Origin: Alphaproteobacteria bacterium
Lineage (GTDB): Bacteria; Myxococcota_A; UBA796; UBA2385
NCBI GenBank assembly: GCA_020632755.1
Contig: JACKEY010000006.1
Coordinates: 434,001 to 498,000, forward strand
Direction: 5' to 3'
DNA: 64,000 nt
The notes under the pieces were generated by a model. The model worked only from the letters and a program-made list of their open reading frames with translations. It was not told the origin of the DNA and searched no databases. Made by a program: the position numbers and the translations under genes. This document shows positions 17,409 to 24,051 of the stretch, piece by piece. How positions within the stretch are numbered: position 1 is the stretch's first letter; each line of letters opens with the position of its first letter.

Positions 17409-19736
17409 ATGCGTGTCCCCGCGTCCTCCGCCGGCGGGCGGCCCCCCGGGCCCTCCCGCCTCGCCATTCCACTGGTCGGCCTGCTGCTCGCTGGCTGCAG
17501 CGACAAGGGCACGCTGGGCATCCGGCACGAGCCGCCGGCGGTGACCATCCAGTCGCCCAGCGACGGCAGCTCCTTCTTCGAGGGGCAGTCGGTCCGCTTC
17601 GAGGCGCTGGTCCAGACCTTCGACAGCGACGAGGACATCACCTCGGTCACGCACTCCTGGGTCTCCGGCACCGAGACCATGTGCACCTCGGCCGCGGTCC
17701 AGGCCGACGGCATCGCCTACTGCGACTTCGTGTTCGACGGCGTCAGCGAGCGCACGGTGACCGTGACGGTGACCGACAGCTTCCTGGACACCGCCAGCGC
17801 GACGGTCACGGTGAACGTGCTCGAGAACACGGCCCCCAGCATCACGCTGACCACTCCGGGCGGCGGTGACTTCTTCGAGCCCGGCGAGCTGATCGTCTTC
17901 GAGGCCGAGGTCGACGACGCCGAAGACAGCGCCGAAGACCTGGTCGTCGAGATCATCTCCTCCCTCGACGGCAACATGGGCCTCGACCCCACGCCGTCCT
18001 CCTCCGGCAGCTGGACCGGCGCCGGCACCCTCTCCAACGGCGACCACCTGATCACGGCCCGGGTCACCGACTCGGCCGGCCGCAGCGACCAGGCGACCGC
18101 CACCATCAGCGTCAACGCCCGCCCCGGCGCGCCCGGTGTCGTGATCACGCCCGATCCGGCTGCCTCCGGCTACGAGCTCAAGGCCGTCGTCACGACGCCC
18201 GCCTCCGACCCGGAAGGCGACGCGATCACCTACCGCTACGACTGGTACCTGGGCAGCACGCTCTACCAGTCCGGAAGCAACGACCGCATCAGCCGCGGCG
18301 TCACGGTCCGCGACGAGTACTGGGAGGTCTACGCCTACCCCAACGACGGCTTCGGCTACGGCGACCCCGGCTACGCCAACGTCACCATCGAGAACTCCCC
18401 GCCCGCCATCGACAGCGTGGCGATCTCGCCGGCCGCGCCGACCACTGTCGACACCCTGACCGCTGTGCCCGCGGGCTGGGACGACCAGGACAGCGACCCC
18501 GAGCGCTACCGCTACCAGTGGACGGTCAACGACACCATCGACGCGTCCGAGACCAGCTCGACCTACCCGGCGGCCAAGACCGAGAAGGGCGACCTGGTCA
18601 AGGTCACGGTCACGCCCTACGACAGCTTCGAGAGCGGCGACCCCGTGGACTCGACGACGACCGAGATCGTCAACAGCCAGCCCACGGAACCGACGATCAG
18701 CATCTCGCCCGAGGACCCGGAGCCCGAGGACAGCCTGTACTGCGACGTCGACGTGCGCAGCACCGACGCCGACGGCGACACCGTGTCCTACGTCTACAGC
18801 TGGTACAAGGACGGTGCTCTGACCTCGATCACCGGAAACGTGGTCGACAGCAGCTACACCCGGCACGGCGAAGGCTGGGAGTGCAATGCCACCCCCTGGG
18901 ACGGCGAGGACTACGGCGACGCTGGCAGCGCCTACGTGACCGTCAACGACGGCACGGCGCCGGCGGCGCCCGGTCTGAACAACCCGGGCTCGTACCTCAA
19001 CGACACGAGCGTCACCCTCTCCGGCACCTGCGAGGCCGGCTGCACGGTGACCTACTACTGCAGCGACTCGTCGAGCAGCACGTCGGAGACCACGACCTGC
19101 ACCTCCGGCGGCACGCACTCCAAGACCACGACGCTCACCCGCGGCGACGTGACCGAGTGCTACGCGACCTGCACGGACTCGGCCGGGAACGTGTCGCCCG
19201 ACAGCGCGACCCGCACCATCGAGGTCTGCGACCCCTGGGACGAGTACGAAGACGCCACCGGCTACGGCGACTCCGGCCCCGACGCCATCGGCGAGTGGTC
19301 GGCGATGAGCGACGACGGCACCGACACCGTGTCCATCGAGGGCAACATCCTCGATGACGACGACGACGACTGGTACGTCATCTCCGCCACCGACGACATC
19401 AGCGACGACCTGTCGGCCGGCCTGGACTACTTCAACTTCGAAGTGAACCTGGTCGAGGGCTCGAGCACCTACGAGTTCTACGTCTACAAGGACGGCTACG
19501 ACGGCACGGACGGCGAGTGCTCCTCGGCAGCGAGCGAGTACGGGTGGAAGAACCAGGACAAGGGCGGCGCGGATCACGCGATCCCGTCGGACACGCGGCG
19601 CTGCGCGGAAGGGTCGAACCTCTACAACGAGTGCGAGGACGACTCGGCAACCTTCTACGTGCAGGTCAAGCGCAAGGCGTCCGTCGCCATGTCCTGCCGT
19701 GCCTACGAGCTCGAGATCACGAACGGAGTGTGGTGA
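17409..19736 (+). CDS. PKD-repeat lipoprotein, paralogue of the protein at 12421-16119
   Basis: A 775-residue predicted lipoprotein with a signal peptide and LLAGC lipobox. The start is ATG 17409, preceded by CAGGAG. Two Ig-like repeats are followed by three PKD-like repeats (DPEGDAITYRYDW, DQDSDPERYRYQW, DADGDTVSYVYSW), a Cys-rich segment (CEAGCTVTYYC) and a C-terminal domain starting EDATGYGDSG and ending YELEITNGVW. That last domain matches the end of the larger lipoprotein by order and motifs. Its TGA overlaps the ATG of the Tat-signal gene, so it is translated as part of the HxsB operon. A surface partner or anchor for the mature peptide is a reasonable but unproven role. Confidence 0.85.
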   Translation: MRVPASSAGGRPPGPSRLAIPLVGLLLAGCSDKGTLGIRHEPPAVTIQSPSDGSSFFEGQSVRFEALVQTFDSDEDITSVTHSWVSGTETMCTSAAVQADGIAYCDFVFDGVSERTVTVTVTDSFLDTASATVTVNVLENTAPSITLTTPGGGDFFEPGELIVFEAEVDDAEDSAEDLVVEIISSLDGNMGLDPTPSSSGSWTGAGTLSNGDHLITARVTDSAGRSDQATATISVNARPGAPGVVITPDPAASGYELKAVVTTPASDPEGDAITYRYDWYLGSTLYQSGSNDRISRGVTVRDEYWEVYAYPNDGFGYGDPGYANVTIENSPPAIDSVAISPAAPTTVDTLTAVPAGWDDQDSDPERYRYQWTVNDTIDASETSSTYPAAKTEKGDLVKVTVTPYDSFESGDPVDSTTTEIVNSQPTEPTISISPEDPEPEDSLYCDVDVRSTDADGDTVSYVYSWYKDGALTSITGNVVDSSYTRHGEGWECNATPWDGEDYGDAGSAYVTVNDGTAPAAPGLNNPGSYLNDTSVTLSGTCEAGCTVTYYCSDSSSSTSETTTCTSGGTHSKTTTLTRGDVTECYATCTDSAGNVSPDSATRTIEVCDPWDEYEDATGYGDSGPDAIGEWSAMSDDGTDTVSIEGNILDDDDDDWYVISATDDISDDLSAGLDYFNFEVNLVEGSSTYEFYVYKDGYDGTDGECSSAASEYGWKNQDKGGADHAIPSDTRRCAEGSNLYNECEDDSATFYVQVKRKASVAMSCRAYELEITNGVW

Positions 19737-20275
19737 TGGAATCCCGTCGCAAGATCCTCAAGAAGATCGGCCTGACCACCGCTGCCGCCGGCCTCGCCGT
19801 GAGCGCGGCCGCCTCCGCCAGGGCATCCGCGGCGCCGCTCGCTGCGGAGCCCGGGGCGCCCGAAGGGCAGACGCCCGATGCGGTGGCCGGCACCGGCCCC
19901 TGGTGGCTGCTCGCTCCGCTCAAGCGCGGCTCCCACCTGGGTGGCGGCTGGTTCCTGGCCCACCTCGGTGCGGTGCGGGACGGCGCCTCGGTGATCACCC
20001 TGCAGCACGCCGAGCACGGCGTGGCGCGGGCGCACCTGTGCATGCGCGACGGACAGCCCCGCGGGCTGGCCCACACCGCCATGCTGGACCTCGTCCTGAT
20101 GGACGGCGGCCAGGGCGACAAGGCGACCGAGGAGTCGCTGGGGCGCGTGCTGCTGGGCCTGGCCCGCGTCGTGGCCGACAACGAGCTGCACGCCGACGGC
20201 GATCTGCGCGAGCTCGCCCGCATGCAGCCGCACGAACAGCGCGTGGCCGCCTATGGTCCGGAGAACCTGACGTGA
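19736..20275 (+). CDS. Tat-signal protein of the HxsB operon, unknown function
   Basis: A 179-residue protein. The N-terminus has a twin-arginine motif (SRRKILKKIG) followed by a short Ala-rich hydrophobic region (TTAAAGLAVSAAASARASAAP), so export in folded form is predicted. The body contains WWLLAPLKRGSHLGGGWFLAHLG, a His-containing segment (QHAEHGVARAHLC) and no known enzyme motif that I recognise. The start ATG shares its A with the preceding TGA stop, and the stop overlaps the next GTG (GTGA). Tat export suggests a cofactor or folded complex is carried out of the cell with the system. It could be a periplasmic partner of the modified peptide. Confidence 0.7.
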   Translation: MESRRKILKKIGLTTAAAGLAVSAAASARASAAPLAAEPGAPEGQTPDAVAGTGPWWLLAPLKRGSHLGGGWFLAHLGAVRDGASVITLQHAEHGVARAHLCMRDGQPRGLAHTAMLDLVLMDGGQGDKATEESLGRVLLGLARVVADNELHADGDLRELARMQPHEQRVAAYGPENLT

Positions 20276-20748
20276 GCGACACCGCTGCGAACATCGACCA
20301 GGAGCAGCTGGTCGACGAGCTCCAGTTCGTCGAGGACGGGACCCGCGTGGCGGTCCTGGTCGACGAGGAGCTCTACCCGCGCGACGCCGTCTACGGCGCT
20401 GCGTACCTGTTCGTCGATCGCGCCTGGGTCTTCCTGTCGCGCAACGACGACAAGCAGATCGAGGTCCGGCTCCGGCCCAAGGATGCGTCCTCGCCCGAGA
20501 TCCTGACCGCCCTGGCCGGCGAGTTCGCCAATGAGCTCCTCAACCAGGTCATGCGGGTGCGCATCTCGGACAGCACCCAGAAGATCCGCGAGTACTACAT
20601 GGCGCGGGCCTTCTTCAGCACCTCCACCCAGTCCAGCATCGACCAGCTGCTGGCCGAGCTGGACGAGGAGGAGCTCGCCGACGACGACCTGGAGATCTCC
20701 GTGCCGTGGAGCGGCGACGAGAGCGAAGGGGGTACAGGTGCCGGCTGA
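20272..20748 (+). CDS. HxsD-like His-Xaa-Ser system protein (first copy)
   Basis: A 158-residue protein starting at GTG 20272, overlapping the previous stop. The segment LYPRDAVYGAAYLFVDRAWVFL followed by IEVRLRPK and later EFANELLNQVMRVRISDSTQKIRE matches the pattern I remember for HxsD: substitution of Tyr-rich strand, charged strand, then helix ending in IRE. HxsD is a small conserved partner encoded with HxsB in His-Xaa-Ser systems and may act in precursor recognition. The C-terminus has an extra acidic tail (DEEELADDDLEIS). It overlaps the second copy by 11 bp. Confidence 0.72.
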   Translation: MSDTAANIDQEQLVDELQFVEDGTRVAVLVDEELYPRDAVYGAAYLFVDRAWVFLSRNDDKQIEVRLRPKDASSPEILTALAGEFANELLNQVMRVRISDSTQKIREYYMARAFFSTSTQSSIDQLLAELDEEELADDDLEISVPWSGDESEGGTGAG

Positions 20749-20995
20749 GGCGCAGACCATCGAGCTGCACGGCTCGCTCTACGATCTCGCGGCGGTCCGC
20801 GAGCTCGCCGGCCAGTACGGGGGCGTCGCGCGCCTGTCGCTGGAAGAGGGTGATCACGCCGTGACGGTGCGCTTCGACGACATCGACACCGACGTCGCCG
20901 ACGTGTTGGTCGACCACTTCTGCAACCACGCGCTGGTCGAGACCGTGCGCCGCAACAGCCAGGCGGAAGCCCGGCTGCGCGGAGAGCTGGCATGA
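20738..20995 (+). CDS. Second, shorter HxsD-like protein
   Basis: An 85-residue protein starting at GTG 20738 within the end of the previous gene. It shows the same order of elements in shorter form: LYDLAAVRELAGQYGG, a strand pair (ARLSLEEG, AVTVRFDD), and a helix VDHFCNHALVETVRRNSQAEARLRGE comparable to the EFANELL...IRE helix of the first copy. The Tyr/Phe-rich middle of the first copy is weaker here. Its stop overlaps the ATG of hxsB (ATGA). Two HxsD-type partners could recognise different parts of the substrate or serve two of the radical SAM enzymes. Confidence 0.6.
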   Translation: MPAEAQTIELHGSLYDLAAVRELAGQYGGVARLSLEEGDHAVTVRFDDIDTDVADVLVDHFCNHALVETVRRNSQAEARLRGELA

Positions 20996-22515
20996 CCGTT
21001 CGCAAGGGCACCATCCAGCTCCGTCACCCGCGCCTGGACGCGGACGCCGTCGGGCCGTTCCGGTTCGGTCACCTGGCGAACGAGCGTGTCGTGCTGACCC
21101 ACGACACGGGCGAGTGGCACGTGCTGGATCAGCCGGACTTCGAGCGGCTGCTGGCCGGCGAGCTCGACGCCGAGCACCCGCAGCACGCGGCGCTGCTCGA
21201 CAAGGGCTTCCTGCGCGACGGCATGGACGCCGAGACCATCGCCGCCCGGTTCCGCCGCAAGAAGCGCTGGCTCGGCATGGGCCCGCACCTGCACGTCGTC
21301 ATCACGACCCTGCGCTGCAACCAGAGCTGCAAGTACTGCCACGCCTCGCGGACCGACATGGACCGCGTCGACACGGACATGAGCCTCGAGACGGCCAAGC
21401 ACGTCGTCGACACGGCCCTGCAGTCGCCCTCGCCCTACATCGCCTTCGAGTTCCAGGGCGGCGAGCCCACGGTCAACATGGATGTCATCAAGTTCGTGGT
21501 CGAGTACGGCCGCGAGAAGAACCGGTACGAGAAGAAGACGCTGGACTTCTCGCTGGTCACGAACATGACCTACATGACCGAAGAGAACGCCGAGTGGCTG
21601 CTGGCCAACGACGTGCTGCTGTGCACCAGCCTGGACGGTCCCAAGCACGTCCACGACTGGAACCGTCCCTGGACCGGCAAGTCGGGCGCGGCCTACGACT
21701 CGGTGATGAAGTGGATCGAGTACTTCAACCGGCGCTACGTCGAGATGGGCCGCGACCCCGAGCTCTGGCACGTCGACGCGCTGATGACGACGACGCGGAA
21801 GACCCTGGACCACTGGCGTGAGGTCATCGACCTCTACGTGTCCCTGGGCATCCGCAACGTGCACCTGCGGCCGCTGAACCCCTTCGGCTTCATCATGAAG
21901 ACCTGGCGGGTGGTCGGCTACGACATGGACGAGTTCCTGGCTTTCTACGAAGAAGCCCTGGACCACATCATCGAGCTCAACCAGCAGGGTGTGCAGCTCA
22001 TCGAGGGCACGGCCGCCGTCTTCCTCAAGAAGATCCTGACCCCCGACGACCCCAACTTCGTCGACATCCGCAGCCCGATCGGCGCGGGGACCGGGCAGGT
22101 GGCCTACAACTACGACGGCACGGTGTTCCCCAGCGACGAAGGCCGGATGGTCGACGCGATGGGCAACGGGCTGTGGGCGCTCGGCAAGGTCGACCAGCTG
22201 TCGGCGGACGACATCATCCGCCACCCGACGGTCAAGACCATGGCCGTGGCCAGCCTGCTCGACAGCCTGCCCCAGTGCAGCACCTGCTGGAACGCGCCAT
22301 ACTGTGGCGTGCGGCCTCTTCACAACTTCATGATGGGCGGCGACCTGTTCGGTCAGCGACCCAACACCCCCAAGTGCAAGCAGCACATGACCATCGCACG
22401 TCTGCTCTTCGAGCGGCTCGATGCGGACACCGACGGATCAGTGGAGCGGATCTTCCGCCGCTGGACCATGGAACGTCCGCGAGAGACCCCTCCGCAGGAC
22501 GCGGGCACCAATTAG
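20992..22515 (+). CDS. hxsB: His-Xaa-Ser system radical SAM maturase HxsB
   Basis: A 507-residue radical SAM/SPASM enzyme. An N-terminal 95-residue region (FRFGHLANERVVLTHDTGEWHVL, FERLLAGEL, LLDKGFL) resembles the peptide-recognition part of HxsB. Cys109, Cys113 and Cys116 (LRCNQSCKYCHAS) hold the SAM cluster, followed by FEFQGGEPTVNMDVIKFVV and SLDGPKHVHDWNR. The region SPIGAG...YNYDGTVFPSDEGRM and the closing CSTCWNAPYCGVRP are specific signs I remember for this family. HxsB-type enzymes belong to the group that makes three-residue cyclophanes in His-x-Ser-like motifs. The next gene encodes a His-Gly-Ser repeat protein, the natural substrate. The length is normal. Confidence 0.92.
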   Translation: MTVRKGTIQLRHPRLDADAVGPFRFGHLANERVVLTHDTGEWHVLDQPDFERLLAGELDAEHPQHAALLDKGFLRDGMDAETIAARFRRKKRWLGMGPHLHVVITTLRCNQSCKYCHASRTDMDRVDTDMSLETAKHVVDTALQSPSPYIAFEFQGGEPTVNMDVIKFVVEYGREKNRYEKKTLDFSLVTNMTYMTEENAEWLLANDVLLCTSLDGPKHVHDWNRPWTGKSGAAYDSVMKWIEYFNRRYVEMGRDPELWHVDALMTTTRKTLDHWREVIDLYVSLGIRNVHLRPLNPFGFIMKTWRVVGYDMDEFLAFYEEALDHIIELNQQGVQLIEGTAAVFLKKILTPDDPNFVDIRSPIGAGTGQVAYNYDGTVFPSDEGRMVDAMGNGLWALGKVDQLSADDIIRHPTVKTMAVASLLDSLPQCSTCWNAPYCGVRPLHNFMMGGDLFGQRPNTPKCKQHMTIARLLFERLDADTDGSVERIFRRWTMERPRETPPQDAGTN

Positions 22516-22519
22516 GAGG
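22514..22519 (+). promoter_or_regulatory. Canonical AGGAGG ribosome-binding site of the repeat peptide gene
   Basis: AGGAGG lies 5 nt before ATG 22525 and overlaps the stop codon of hxsB. Most genes in the window use the weaker CGGAG, so this perfect site suggests that the precursor is made in excess over its modifying enzymes, as expected for a substrate gene. Confidence 0.8.
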
Positions 22520-22524
22520 CCGGC

Positions 22525-22866
22525 ATGAGCAAGAAGGACCTGTCGGGCAAGCTGCCCGCGATCGACAAGAAGCCCGCTGACTTCCTGCAGGCGTCCGAGG
22601 CGGACAGCGCGACAGAGCGCGACGCCAGTGACGAGATGCTGCTGAAGGCGGATGCCCTGATGGCCGATCCCGCCAACGGCGGGATCATGCTGGCCACGCA
22701 CTGCAGCCACGGCTCGCACGGCAGCCACGGCTCGCACGGCAGCCACGGCTCGCACGGCAGCCACGGCTCGCACGGCAGCCATGGCTCGCACGGCAGCCAC
22801 GGCTCGCACGGCAGCCACGGCTCGCACGGCAGCCACGGGTCGCACGGCTCCCACGGGCAGTGGTAG
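22525..22866 (+). CDS. His-Gly-Ser repeat precursor peptide (HxsA-like) with double-glycine site
   Basis: A 113-residue protein with an acidic, Lys-containing N-terminal leader (residues 1-53) and a core of IMLATHC followed by 17 Ser-His-Gly triplets and a final Gln-Trp. This gives 16 complete His-Gly-Ser motifs, the kind of site targeted by HxsB-type maturases. Residues 51-53 are Asn-Gly-Gly just before the core, a possible C39 cleavage point matching the exporter at 339-3452; the leader positions before it (Ala at -4, -7, -12) are weak for a classical double-glycine leader. There is one core cysteine (Cys60). Expected fate: crosslinking at many His/Ser pairs, other modifications, leader removal and export. 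I call it HxsA-like because of repeats and position; the full HxsA domain layout is not seen. Confidence 0.85.
   Translation: MSKKDLSGKLPAIDKKPADFLQASEADSATERDASDEMLLKADALMADPANGGIMLATHCSHGSHGSHGSHGSHGSHGSHGSHGSHGSHGSHGSHGSHGSHGSHGSHGSHGQW
22705..22857 (+). repeat. 18-bp in-frame tandem repeat coding (Ser-His-Gly)n
   Basis: Eight full copies of AGCCACGGCTCGCACGGC plus a final half unit, each unit encoding two Ser-His-Gly triplets. The two serines of a unit alternate between AGC and TCG codons with very few changes (one CAT, one GGG, TCC and GGG at the end). This shows recent expansion of an 18-bp unit rather than a 9-bp one. The copy number is likely to vary between strains. Confidence 0.97.
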
Positions 22867-23927
22867 GCCGCGACCCGGACCGCCTCGGCTCCGCTTCGCC
22901 GGCACGTGCCGGGGGTCCCGACACGGCCCCCCCGGTGCTGCCGGCGTCGATGATCCTGACGGTCACGCGGGCCTGCAACCTGCGCTGCGCCTACTGCCCG
23001 ACCGCCAAGGACGGGTGGCCGTCGCTGTCGGTGGACGACGCGCGCCGGGCGGTGGACCTGTTCGCCGACCACCACGCGAGCGTGGGCGCCCCCGGCGACA
23101 TCAAGATGTTCGGCGGCGAGCCGCTGCTGGTGCCGGATGTGGTCCGGGCGGCGATGGAAGCCGCCGCCGAGCGCCCCGAGGTGCGCCGGGTCTACCTGAG
23201 CACCAACGGCCTGCCCCTGGACCGTGACTTCCTGGGTTGGCTGCGCACCCAGGACAAGGCGATCCTGACGGTCAGCATGGACGGGCAGCCGCGGGATCAC
23301 CGCGGGCTGCGCCGGGCCCTACCGGGGGTGCCCGACAGCTACGATCACGTGCTGTCGCTGCTGCCCGAGCTGATGGCCACCCCGCGGGTGGTGGTGACCC
23401 AGACCATCGCGCCTTCCACCGCCCGGCGCGCGGCCGAGAACTTCGGCCACCTGCTGGACCTGGGGCTGCGGCGGTTCAACTTCCTGCCCGGCTACTTCGT
23501 GCCGTGGCGCGCCGAGCAGCTGCGGGCCCTGGACGCGGGCTTCGCCGCCATGGCGGCCCGCATCGAGGCCGAGTGGGGCGCAGGGCGGCGGCTCTACGTG
23601 CGCAACCTGTTCACCTGGGCGCCGACGCCATTCTTCAACACGGGCTTCGTCGTCGACGCCGACCGCACGATCCACCCGAGCAATGTCGGGCTGTCGGGGC
23701 AGCTCGACGGGCTCCGTGGGCGGACCCAGGTCGGGACCCTGGACGAGCCACCCAGCGTGGAGGCGCTCCGCGAGCGGGCGGCCCAGGTCAACGACATGCT
23801 GCAGGACGTGCTGCCGCCGAGGATCTGGCAGAGCACCCTGGCCGCGGACGCCGCCCTGACCCGGTTCGTGCGGCGCCTGTACCCGGCCTGGGCGCAGGGC
23901 CGGCGGGCCCGGCGCCGGACGGGCTGA
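22860..23927 (+). CDS. Radical SAM enzyme without auxiliary-cluster cysteines
   Basis: A 355-residue enzyme with Cys39, Cys43 and Cys46 (CNLRCAYC) and KMFGGEPLL. There are no other cysteines in the protein, so it holds only the SAM cluster and lacks a SPASM or twitch domain, unlike all other radical SAM proteins here. It shares a SMDGQPRDHR segment with anaerobic-maturase-type enzymes. The GTG at 22860 overlaps the end of the repeat gene by 7 bp and suggests coupling; an alternative start is ATG 22950, which would drop 30 low-complexity residues. The position after the precursor gene suggests it also acts on the His-Gly-Ser repeats. Whether it is HxsC cannot be decided here. Confidence 0.8.
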   Translation: MVGRDPDRLGSASPARAGGPDTAPPVLPASMILTVTRACNLRCAYCPTAKDGWPSLSVDDARRAVDLFADHHASVGAPGDIKMFGGEPLLVPDVVRAAMEAAAERPEVRRVYLSTNGLPLDRDFLGWLRTQDKAILTVSMDGQPRDHRGLRRALPGVPDSYDHVLSLLPELMATPRVVVTQTIAPSTARRAAENFGHLLDLGLRRFNFLPGYFVPWRAEQLRALDAGFAAMAARIEAEWGAGRRLYVRNLFTWAPTPFFNTGFVVDADRTIHPSNVGLSGQLDGLRGRTQVGTLDEPPSVEALRERAAQVNDMLQDVLPPRIWQSTLAADAALTRFVRRLYPAWAQGRRARRRTG

Positions 23928-23938
23928 GGGGCTGCGGG

Positions 23939-23957
23939 GGGCGGCGATCGGCCGCCC
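23939..23957 (+). terminator. Hairpin after the HxsB operon
   Basis: GGGCGGC (23939-23945) and GCCGCCC (23951-23957) pair perfectly across a 5-nt loop, 11 nt after the stop of the last operon gene. There is no T run after it, so it may be a weak terminator or mRNA-stabilising hairpin. Confidence 0.5.
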
Positions 23958-23974
23958 GAATGTGGCCTTCGACC

Positions 23975-23986
23975 TGTGACGTCACA
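23975..23986. promoter_or_regulatory. Perfect palindrome TGTGACGTCACA before the regulator gene
   Basis: A 12-bp perfect palindrome lies 65 bp upstream of the chosen GTG of the winged-helix/AAA/TPR regulator, in the 124-bp gap after the HxsB operon. It is a good operator candidate, either for the regulator itself or for a CRP-family protein. The arms are TGTGA and TCACA, but the spacer is 2 bp instead of the 6 bp normal for CRP. No second copy was noticed in the other intergenic regions. Confidence 0.55.
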
Positions 23987-24051
23987 ACCCGACGGGGCCT
24001 GTGCCAGGACGCACAGGCGGTCGCTACCCTTGGCCTTCGTGCAGGAGGACC

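Noticed and set aside
22705..22857. Possible CRISPR array or non-coding tandem repeat
   Set aside because: Units are 18 bp with no spacers, in frame, and encode Ser-His-Gly triplets inside a gene with a strong ribosome-binding site.
23975..23986. Classical CRP site
   Set aside because: The TGTGA/TCACA arms are present but the spacer is 2 bp, not 6, so it was recorded only as a palindrome.
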